Shown: positions 6,273 to 11,904 of the stretch, one piece after another | Numbering within the stretch: the stretch's first letter is position 1 | How the letters are laid out: each line of letters begins with the position of its first letter | Assembly: GCA_900552395.1 (NCBI GenBank) | Contig: URZJ01000037.1 | Coordinates: 1 to 11,904, forward strand | DNA from: an uncultured Collinsella sp. | GTDB taxonomy: Bacteria > Actinomycetota > Coriobacteriia > Coriobacteriales > Coriobacteriaceae | Direction of reading: 5' to 3' | Length of the DNA: 11,904 nucleotides | The notes under the pieces: generated by a model | The model's input: only the letters and a program-made list of their open reading frames with translations | Told to the model about the DNA's origin: nothing | Database searches by the model: none | Program-made: the position numbers and the translations under genes

Positions 6273-9037
6273 CACTCGGCGCTCTTGAGGGCGCCGACCA
6301 TGTCGATCTTGTTGAGGGTGCGATTGGTAGCGAGGTTGACGATGATCGTAAAGCCAAAGGAAAGCACCACGGCAAGCGCGTAGCTCAGCGGCTCGACTTC
6401 GACGTCAAAGTACAGCGACGGCATCTGCAGGATGTACGTAAAGCTCTCGGCAAGCAGGCCACCCAGCGGCACGCCCAGCGCGGCGCCAATCGCCGTGAGG
6501 ATCAGCGTCTCCTTGTTAACGTAGTGGTGTACCTCACCACGACGGAAGCCCAGCACCTTGATAGTCGCCAGCTCGCGTTCGCGCTCCGAGATGTTGGTGT
6601 TAGACAACGTGAATACCACCACAAACGACAGGCACGCCGCCATAAAGGTCACAAGCACCACGACCGAATTGATAATCGTAAAGTTTGCCTCATAGTTTTC
6701 CCAATGCTCGGCGGTACTCGACAGCGTAATCCAACCATCGCTCTTAAGACGGTTGGTAAACGCAATCTGGTCGGCCGACGAGCCCTTAAGCAGCACAAAG
6801 ATGCCGTTAAGACGCGCGCTTCGACCGAACGCGCGCTCATAGGTGCCCTGCGTCATATAAAGCGTGTTGCCCAGATAGTTAAGCGAAATGTCGCTAACCT
6901 TGACCTTGGCAACATTGAGCGACGAATCCTGGACGTGAGCCGTGTCACCCGGCTTGATCCCCAGCACCAGCTGAGAGCTCTTGCTCAAATACACGTCTCC
7001 GTCACGCAGGGCGAGCGGTTCTTTGGACTCGTCCTCTAGGCGCACGTAGTCATCCAGGTCGTTCGTGCGGTCATCGGGCACCACGATCAGCTGCACAGTC
7101 TCGCTCTTACCGCCAAACGTAAAGGTGACGTTGTCGGTCATAATCGGCAGCGTCGAAGTCACAGTCACGTTGGAATCATTGGCTGCACTGCGCTCATCCA
7201 GTGCCGCGCACGTCTGCGAAAAATCATCGGGATTGGCAACCGCCAGCAGGTCATAGCGCGTGATATGCCCGTACTGCTTGGGCGACAACGCGACCGACGT
7301 ATCACGGATGCCCATACCGCAAATCACAAGCGCCGTGCAGCCCGCAATGCCAAAGATGGTCATAAAGGCGCGCTTTTTGTAGCGGAATAAGTTGCGTGCA
7401 GCGACCTTGTTCAAAAAGCCCATGCGGTGCCAGATAAAGCCGATGCGCTCGAGCAGAATGCGCGAGCCGGCGCGCGGGGCCTTGGGGCGCATGAGCGAGG
7501 CCGGGGTCTCAGCCATCTCGTGGCGGCAGGCGATAATCGTGGCGCCCACCACGCCCACGGTAAACAACGCCACCGATACGAGCGATGACACGATGTCGTA
7601 CGAAAGCAGCATCTGGGGCAGCGAGTACATGTCGTCGAACACCGTAAACAGGAACAGCGGCAGACCCACAAATCCGATGATATTGCCAAGCACGCCACCG
7701 ATCAGACACGCCCACAGCGAGTAGTCCACGTATTTGGACAGGATGCGTCCGCGCGAATAGCCGAGTGCTTTGTACAGGCCAATAAGCGTGCGCTCCTCTT
7801 CGACCATGCGCGTGGCGGTGGTGAGGCTGATGAGCACGGCGACGATAAAGAAGATAAACGGGAACACGGTGGCGATGGCCTCGATCGAAGAACTGTCGCT
7901 CTCGACGCTCGAGTAGCTTGCGATGTTACCGCGGTCCTGGATGTACCAAGTGCATTCGCCCAGATTGGAAAGCTCGGCGCGGGCATCGGCGAATTGCTGA
8001 TCGGCGGCGGCGCGGCGCTGGTCCAACTCGGCCTGAGCTTGGACGCGTTCCTCACTGCCCTCGGCCATGCGATTAATGTTGTCCTGCTCGATCCCAAAGA
8101 CCATATTCGCCTGACGCTCAGCCGCGTCCAAGCTCGCCGGTGTGTCGACCGTCAGCTCCTGGGCGCGCGCCTTCTCACGCTCCTCGCGGATCTTCTCGAT
8201 ATTGCCCTTGACCTCATTGATCTTTGCCGAGTAGGCATCCGAATAGGAGTTGAGGCTCTTGGCTCCCTCGACGACCACGTGGACAGCGGAGTAGGAAGAA
8301 GATGTCGCGGCATCCTCGCCCACGTAGAACTTGTAGTCCGCAGTCGAAGCAGCGCGAAAGGCGTTGACGGTCGAGTCGGAGCTCACGTCGGTAGGATCGA
8401 GAACCTCGGCCGTGATGGTGTAGTCCCCATCGGCAAACTGGTCCTTGGCGCTTTGGTTCGACGAGCTCGCATCGTTGGCGGCAAAGCTCACCGTATCGCC
8501 GATTTTCTTGCCCGAAGCCTTCAAAAAACGTGAGGTCACTGCCACTTCGCCCGAAGTCTCGGGCAGCTCGCCGCGTACTAGCACCGGTTGGTCAATATTC
8601 TCTTTGGAAAGGCTCTGCACGACCACGCGCTCGCGCGTTGTACCCACGGCGGTGTAGGCGGTCTCGGTGTAGATGCCCTCGGCCGTCTCGACGCCATCGA
8701 CCTCTTGAATGGCAGCAAGATCGTCATCGGTCAGACCATAGGTCGACTGCACGTTGATGTCATAGACATTCTGCTGGTCAAAATAGGCGTCGACCGAATC
8801 ACACAGGTCCTCGCAGCCCGCCTTAAGGCCGCACATCACGCTCACGCCAAGCGCGGTGATCACAACGATAGACAAGAAGCGTTTGAGGCTGCCGCGAATC
8901 GTGCGGTAGATGCCACGGCGAAAAACCGTCGGCACCATATCGTTTGAGCTTTGGGCGGTGCGGTAGGTCGTAAAATCCTGCTCGCGCTCCGTGTTCTGCG
9001 CGTCGCGGCGCTGGCTGTTTTGGCGGTCCTGGTCCAT
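6272..9037 (-). CDS. ABC transporter permease, FtsX/MacB type with two FtsX domains
   Basis: This is a 921-residue membrane subunit of a type VII (mechanotransmission) ABC system. Residue numbers are approximate. Membrane helix 1 (55-75) is followed by an extracytoplasmic domain (about 76-385). Its part from about 270 to 360 is charged and heptad-like, rich in Glu, Lys, Gln and Ala, so probably a coiled coil. Helices 2-4 (390-410, 440-468, 485-507) form the first FtsX domain, with TLIGLYKALGYSRGRIL after helix 2. Helix 5 (558-580), a second extracytoplasmic domain (580-785) and helices 6-8 (790-812, 846-868, 886-905) complete the second, with the matching ELATIKVLGFRRGEV. Two halves in one chain mean a single permease can pair with an ATPase dimer. 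ATG 9037, five bases after the ATPase stop, is preferred; a GTG at 9049 overlapping that gene by 7 bases is possible. Such pairs act in peptide or lipid export, antibiotic defence or envelope signalling; the substrate here is not readable. Confidence 0.92.
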   Translation of the reverse strand: MDQDRQNSQRRDAQNTEREQDFTTYRTAQSSNDMVPTVFRRGIYRTIRGSLKRFLSIVVITALGVSVMCGLKAGCEDLCDSVDAYFDQQNVYDINVQSTYGLTDDDLAAIQEVDGVETAEGIYTETAYTAVGTTRERVVVQSLSKENIDQPVLVRGELPETSGEVAVTSRFLKASGKKIGDTVSFAANDASSSNQSAKDQFADGDYTITAEVLDPTDVSSDSTVNAFRAASTADYKFYVGEDAATSSSYSAVHVVVEGAKSLNSYSDAYSAKINEVKGNIEKIREEREKARAQELTVDTPASLDAAERQANMVFGIEQDNINRMAEGSEERVQAQAELDQRRAAADQQFADARAELSNLGECTWYIQDRGNIASYSSVESDSSSIEAIATVFPFIFFIVAVLISLTTATRMVEEERTLIGLYKALGYSRGRILSKYVDYSLWACLIGGVLGNIIGFVGLPLFLFTVFDDMYSLPQMLLSYDIVSSLVSVALFTVGVVGATIIACRHEMAETPASLMRPKAPRAGSRILLERIGFIWHRMGFLNKVAARNLFRYKKRAFMTIFGIAGCTALVICGMGIRDTSVALSPKQYGHITRYDLLAVANPDDFSQTCAALDERSAANDSNVTVTSTLPIMTDNVTFTFGGKSETVQLIVVPDDRTNDLDDYVRLEDESKEPLALRDGDVYLSKSSQLVLGIKPGDTAHVQDSSLNVAKVKVSDISLNYLGNTLYMTQGTYERAFGRSARLNGIFVLLKGSSADQIAFTNRLKSDGWITLSSTAEHWENYEANFTIINSVVVLVTFMAACLSFVVVFTLSNTNISERERELATIKVLGFRRGEVHHYVNKETLILTAIGAALGVPLGGLLAESFTYILQMPSLYFDVEVEPLSYALAVVLSFGFTIIVNLATNRTLNKIDMVGALKSAE

Positions 9038-9042
9038 GGGCG

Positions 9043-9744
9043 CTACCACTCGATCGTCTCGATAGGCACGGGATTTTGCTGGACCGTCTCGCTCTCCACG
9101 CGGCCGCTCTTAAAGCGGATCAGGCGATCGGCCATGGGCGCCAGCGCAGAGTTGTGGGTGATGATGATGACCGTAATGCCTTGCTTGCGGCAAGTGTCCT
9201 GTAGCAGCTGCAAGATCTGCTTGCCGGTTTTGTAGTCGAGTGCACCCGTAGGCTCGTCGCACAAAAGCAGCTTGGGGTTCTTAGCCAGCGCGCGGGCGAT
9301 GGATACGCGCTGCTGCTCGCCGCCCGAAAGCTGCGCCGGAAAGTTAGCGAGGCGGTCGCCCAGGCCAACCTGGCGAAGCGTTTGCTCGGCATCGAGCGAA
9401 TCGGGGCAGATCTGCGCCGCGAGTTCGACGTTCTCAAGCGCCGTCAGGTTGGGGACCAGATTGTAGAACTGAAAGACAAAGCCGACGTCAGCGCGACGGT
9501 ATTCCACAAGCTGAGCCTCGTTGGCAGAGCTCACGTCACGCCCGTCCACCGTCACGGTGCCAGAAGTTGCCGTGTCCATGCCGCCCAGAATGTTGAGGGC
9601 CGTGGTCTTGCCGGCACCCGAAGCACCCAAAATGATGGCGAGCTCGCCGCGCTCGACCGTAAAGCTCGCGCCGTCGAGCGCGTGGATGCAGGCATCGCCC
9701 TCGCCGTATGCCTTGATGACGTCTTTGAATTCGATATAGGCCAT
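9043..9744 (-). CDS. ABC transporter ATP-binding protein (MacB/LolD/FtsE type)
   Basis: This 233-residue cytosolic ATPase is the energy-coupling partner of the permease encoded directly downstream. All nucleotide-binding motifs are intact: Walker A GASGAGKT at 40-47, Q-loop Gln92 inside FQFYNLVPNLTALENVELA (a hallmark of the MacB/LolD branch), signature LSGGEQQR at 139-146, Walker B LLLCDEPTGALD ending at 170 with catalytic Glu164, and H-loop His197 in IIITHN. Length is standard. The start at 9744 gives MAYIEFKDVIKAYGEG, the usual N-terminus of the family; the ribosome site is weak (GGGA about 9 bases upstream). A TAATAC sequence (9783-9778 on minus) 33 bases upstream is a possible -10. The REP-like element at 9794-9833 covers the region where the -35 would be. 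The 9-residue tail after the last conserved block is unremarkable. No dedicated regulator gene or two-component system lies nearby. Confidence 0.95.
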   Translation of the reverse strand: MAYIEFKDVIKAYGEGDACIHALDGASFTVERGELAIILGASGAGKTTALNILGGMDTATSGTVTVDGRDVSSANEAQLVEYRRADVGFVFQFYNLVPNLTALENVELAAQICPDSLDAEQTLRQVGLGDRLANFPAQLSGGEQQRVSIARALAKNPKLLLCDEPTGALDYKTGKQILQLLQDTCRKQGITVIIITHNSALAPMADRLIRFKSGRVESETVQQNPVPIETIEW

Positions 9745-9793
9745 CGATTAATTCCCATCTGGTCGGATAACTCTTTAGTATTACCCATTTCCC

Positions 9794-9833
9794 ACCTACC
9801 AAAAAGGGACAGGTTTATTTTGGCAGGTTTTAT
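9794..9833 (+). repeat. REP-like 40-bp element, right copy (inverted relative to 6233-6272)
   Basis: This is the inverted partner of the left copy. Positions 9799-9833 are exact, then one mismatch at 9798 (A here), then four matching bases to 9794. The hairpin is kept with one mismatch in the stem, and TTTATATGG follows on the plus strand. It lies 50 bases upstream of the ATPase start, where no plus-strand gene would need a terminator, so a mobile or dispersed repeat explains it better than transcription termination. Confidence 0.8.
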
Positions 9834-9945
9834 ATGGGGAAACGGCAGCTATAGATAGGGCGCCGGGGAGGCCGAGAAATCATCAACGGGGTCAGGCCGA
9901 CCGCCAAACACAACGCACGCATCTCAATCTGTCAGCCAAATCATT

Positions 9946-9959
9946 CGAACAGTTGTTCG
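9946..9959 (+). promoter_or_regulatory. LexA-type SOS box upstream of the GyrI-like gene
   Basis: CGAACAGTTGTTCG has perfect CGAAC/GTTCG arms around AGTT. It fits the GAACN4GTTC box bound by LexA (DinR) in Bacillus and actinobacteria. It is centred about 63 bases before the start codon of the GyrI-like gene. Two overlapping TATGAT sequences (9964-9969 and 9969-9974) follow as candidate -10 elements, so the box would lie over or beside the -35 region, as expected of a repressor site. Binding by LexA is inferred. Confidence 0.6.
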
Positions 9960-10015
9960 TTTCTATGATATGATTCAACTATCTAAGCAGGCCAATACGC
10001 AGAAAGGCGGCCAAC

Positions 10016-10654
10016 ATGGCGTTCGACTTTAAGAAGGAATGCAAGGAGCTCTACAAACCTGCAAGCAAGCCGAGTATCGTAACTGTCCCGCCTATGAGCT
10101 ACGTTGCCGTTCGCGGAAAGGGTGACCCAAATACCGAAGGTGGCGAGTATCAAAACGCCCTGCCGCTACTTTACGGCATCGCCTATACCGTCAAGATGTC
10201 GAAGAAAGGCTCAAGGAGTATCGAGGGCTATTTCGACTTTGTGGTACCGCCGCTCGAGGGTTTCTGGTGGCAAGAGTCCCCGAGCGGCGACATCGATTAT
10301 GTACGCAAGGACAATTTCAACTTTATCTCGTGCATCCGCCTGCCCGATTTCGTCACCCGAGATGACTTTGGCTGGGCAGTCGCGGAAGCCACGACCAAAA
10401 AGAAACTGGACTTTTCCGCCGTCGAACTGCTTAAAGTTGACGAGGGTCTCTGCGTTCAATGTATGCACACCGGGCCCTACGACAACGAACCGGCGACCGT
10501 AGACGCTATGCATGAATACACGACCGAGCTGGGCTATGTTCCCGACTTCTCAGACACCCGTTTACATCACGAAATCTATCTCTCCGATCCACGCAAATGC
10601 GCACCGGAGAAACTTAAGACCGTGGTTCGTCATCCTATCAAGCGCGCTGAATAG
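10016..10654 (+). CDS. GyrI-like small-molecule-binding domain protein
   Basis: This 212-residue cytosolic protein belongs to the GyrI-like/SOUL-type family, close in length and motif order to Listeria Lin2189-like members. Conserved blocks are MSYVAVRGKGDPN (about 28-40), LYGIAYTVKMSKKG (52-65), FVVPPLEGFWW (75-85), CVQCMHTGPYDNEP (148-161) and LHHEIYLSDPRKCAPEKLKTVVRHP (about 183-208). The Glu and Trp of the LEGFWW block line the ligand cavity in relatives. Family members bind diverse aromatic or drug-like ligands, and some (YtkR7, Lin2189) hydrolyse cyclopropane-containing DNA alkylators; E. coli GyrI/SbmC protects gyrase and is SOS-induced. The LexA-type box upstream therefore suggests a role in DNA-damage or toxin defence (inference). 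ATG 10016 follows AGAAAGGCGG. The gene appears single; it is divergent from the ABC operon with 271 bases between. The ligand is unknown. Confidence 0.9.
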   Translation: MAFDFKKECKELYKPASKPSIVTVPPMSYVAVRGKGDPNTEGGEYQNALPLLYGIAYTVKMSKKGSRSIEGYFDFVVPPLEGFWWQESPSGDIDYVRKDNFNFISCIRLPDFVTRDDFGWAVAEATTKKKLDFSAVELLKVDEGLCVQCMHTGPYDNEPATVDAMHEYTTELGYVPDFSDTRLHHEIYLSDPRKCAPEKLKTVVRHPIKRAE

Positions 10655-10678
10655 CGTGGGGCGTCATTTCACGCGCTA
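10652..10678 (+). terminator. Weak terminator-like hairpin at the GyrI-like gene stop
   Basis: TAGCGTG (10652-10658, including the TAG stop) pairs with 10670-10678 over 7 bp with a 2-nt bulge and an 11-nt loop, followed by GGTTTTAAG. The stem is short and overlaps the stop codon, so function is uncertain. Confidence 0.3.
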
Positions 10679-10727
10679 GGTTTTAAGCCAGCCAACCAGC
10701 CGCCTCCTAGGCCGTCCGGTAATTATC

Positions 10728-10754
10728 TTGACGCGGCCCGTCGCATCTTATAAG
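10728..10754 (+). promoter_or_regulatory. Candidate sigma-70-type promoter for the CLC transporter gene
   Basis: TTGACG (10728-10733) matches the -35 hexamer at five of six positions. TATAAG (10749-10754) is a -10 at a short 15-base spacing; TAAGTT at 10751 gives 17 bases but a poorer match. Either puts transcription start near 10761, giving a leader of about 80 bases. Confidence 0.45.
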
Positions 10755-10767
10755 TTTGTTTTGCTAA

Positions 10768-10810
10768 AGCTGGAAAGCCTCTCAACGATGCGCAACTCCA
10801 GCTCTTTTTC
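10768..10810 (+). terminator. Leader hairpin with T run ahead of the CLC gene (possible attenuator)
   Basis: AGCTGGA (10768-10774) and TCCAGCT (10797-10803) make a 7-bp stem with a 22-nt loop, followed directly by CTTTTTC. It lies after the candidate promoter and 30 bases before the start codon, so it would interrupt the leader of the transporter transcript. It could equally stop read-through from the GyrI-like gene. No aptamer resembling the fluoride riboswitch consensus is visible. Confidence 0.35.
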
Positions 10811-10839
10811 TATCAAGAGAGCAAGTGTCGGAAAGCAAA

Positions 10840-11904
10840 ATGTCAGAAAGCAGCGCATCGAGCAGGATTAAACGCCTGGTCAACACCTATAGCGGTCTCG
10901 TGCTCATGGGCGCCGTCGGAATCCCTATCGGCGTTATCGTTGGCGCCATCTGTGCCCTTTTTGGTCGTGTGCTCCTGGCAATTGGCGCCTTCCGGGACTC
11001 GCACGTCGCGTTGCTGCTCCCCTTTCTCGCTCTTGCGGGCCTTGCCATCGTGTTTGCCTACCGCACCTGGGGCAAGGGCACCGACCGCGGCATGAGTCTG
11101 GTGTTCGACGTAGGCCACGGACGCGAGGACGCCATCTCCCCACATTTGGTGCCGCTCATTATGCTGAGCACGTGGGCCACGCATCTCTTTGGCGGCAGCG
11201 CGGGACGAGAAGGCGTAGCCGTGCAGATCGGCGCAACCGTCTCGCATTGGATCGGCCGACGTCTACCTTTCCGAGACCCCGGCAACACGTTTTTGCTTAT
11301 CGGCATGGCCGCCGGCTTTGCCGGACTCTTCCGAACGCCCCTCGCCGCCACGGTCTTTGCGATCGAAGTACTGGTCGCAGGACGCATGGAATACCGCGCG
11401 CTGTTTCCCGCGCTTACGGCTTCGCTTGCCGCAAGCATGACCTCCGGCGCTCTGGGACTCGAGAAGTTCGAGGTCGCCATTACCGCCTCGTATGCGCTCG
11501 ACCTCCCCGGTCTTGGACGACTGGCGCTGTTGGGTATCGCGTTTGGTATGGTAGGTGGAGCTTTTGCCTGGTGCCTTGCCCATGCCAAGACCCTTGCAGC
11601 GCGGCTGCTCCCCAGCCCTTACATACGCGTTGCCGTTATGGGCCTTGCGCTGTCGGCGATTCTGTTCGCGCTGTGGCAGGGGCGATACTGCGGCCTTGGC
11701 ACCAACCTGATATCCGCGGCACTGGGTGACAACGGCGAGGCGTCGATCATGCCTTGGGACTGGGCGCTCAAATTCGTACTCACCATCGCCACGCTTTCCG
11801 CAGGATATCAGGGTGGCGAGGTGACGCCGCTGTTCTCCATCGGAGCCAGCCTGGGTGTCGTACTCGCCGGGATTCTCGGCATGCCCGTCGAGCTCTGCGC
11901 CGCG
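10840..11904 (+). CDS. CLC-family anion transporter, probable fluoride/proton antiporter type; 3' end cut by the window
   Basis: At least 355 residues are encoded before the window ends in an open frame. It is a polytopic membrane protein: hydrophobic segments begin at about residue 18 and recur to the end. CLC landmarks are GSAGREGVAVQIG at 119-131, with the gating glutamate Glu124, then AGFAGLFRTPLAATVFAIEVL from 158, and GYQGGEVTPLFSIGASLG at 322-339. The chloride-selectivity motif GSGIP is missing; GKGTDRGMSL stands in its place. This, with Met85 and the GGEVTPLF block (Thr329), matches CLC-F proteins, where as I recall Met79, Glu118 and Thr320 of the Enterococcus enzyme hold these roles. 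Fluoride export in exchange for protons is therefore the best guess; a chloride or other anion carrier is the alternative. ATG 10840 has GGAAAG upstream; an in-frame GTG at 10825 is possible. A candidate promoter and leader hairpin precede it. Confidence 0.88.
   Translation, partial: MSESSASSRIKRLVNTYSGLVLMGAVGIPIGVIVGAICALFGRVLLAIGAFRDSHVALLLPFLALAGLAIVFAYRTWGKGTDRGMSLVFDVGHGREDAISPHLVPLIMLSTWATHLFGGSAGREGVAVQIGATVSHWIGRRLPFRDPGNTFLLIGMAAGFAGLFRTPLAATVFAIEVLVAGRMEYRALFPALTASLAASMTSGALGLEKFEVAITASYALDLPGLGRLALLGIAFGMVGGAFAWCLAHAKTLAARLLPSPYIRVAVMGLALSAILFALWQGRYCGLGTNLISAALGDNGEASIMPWDWALKFVLTIATLSAGYQGGEVTPLFSIGASLGVVLAGILGMPVELCAA

Noticed and set aside
6221..7039. Plus-strand 272-codon frame
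   Set aside because: It is antisense to the permease C-terminal FtsX domain and starts inside a hairpin.
10655..10839. Fluoride riboswitch ahead of the CLC gene
   Set aside because: I looked for the GAUGG-type stem and the CUGAUG pseudoknot segment; only an isolated GATG (10787-10790) is present.

Overview
The window looks like chromosomal DNA from a high-G+C anaerobic gut actinobacterium, most likely a Collinsella-like member of the Coriobacteriia. This is an inference from gene families, codon use (about 60% G+C in the genes) and the style of the intergenic palindromes. No rRNA, tRNA, CRISPR array, transposase or phage gene is visible.

Layout. Positions 1-236 are a gene-free left edge with several hairpins behind an M18 metallo-aminopeptidase on the minus strand (237-1622). 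Divergent from it is a membrane-anchored Ntn-type linear amide hydrolase (1784-2869). A 12-bp inverted repeat and an extended -10 element then lead into a 6-phosphofructokinase (3010-4089) of an unusual sequence class. The phosphofructokinase stop codon lies inside a 185-bp, length-symmetric nested palindrome (4081-4265). After duplicated promoter-region boxes comes a frameshifted XRE-type regulator with four membrane helices (4483-5398).

Positions 5399-5841 hold no convincing gene but two imperfect inverted repeats. They precede a small gene of about 50% G+C (5842-6162). Next is a two-gene minus-strand ABC exporter-type operon: ATPase (9043-9744) and a 921-residue FtsX/MacB-type permease (6272-9037). 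It is bracketed by inverted copies of one 40-bp REP-like element (35 bp identical).

On the right are a GyrI-like small-molecule-binding protein (10016-10654) behind a near-perfect Gram-positive/actinobacterial LexA-type box, and a CLC-family transporter of the probable fluoride/proton antiporter type (10840 to the window end, truncated by the window).

How the genes fit together. They do not form one pathway. Housekeeping catabolism (peptidase, amidase, phosphofructokinase) is followed by a stress and transport set (broken membrane-linked regulator, ABC export system, putative SOS-induced detoxification protein, probable fluoride exporter). Palindromic repeats separate many of the genes. The points most worth following up are the SOS-box/GyrI pairing, the symmetric palindrome at the phosphofructokinase 3' end, and the ABC operon boxed by inverted REP-like elements.
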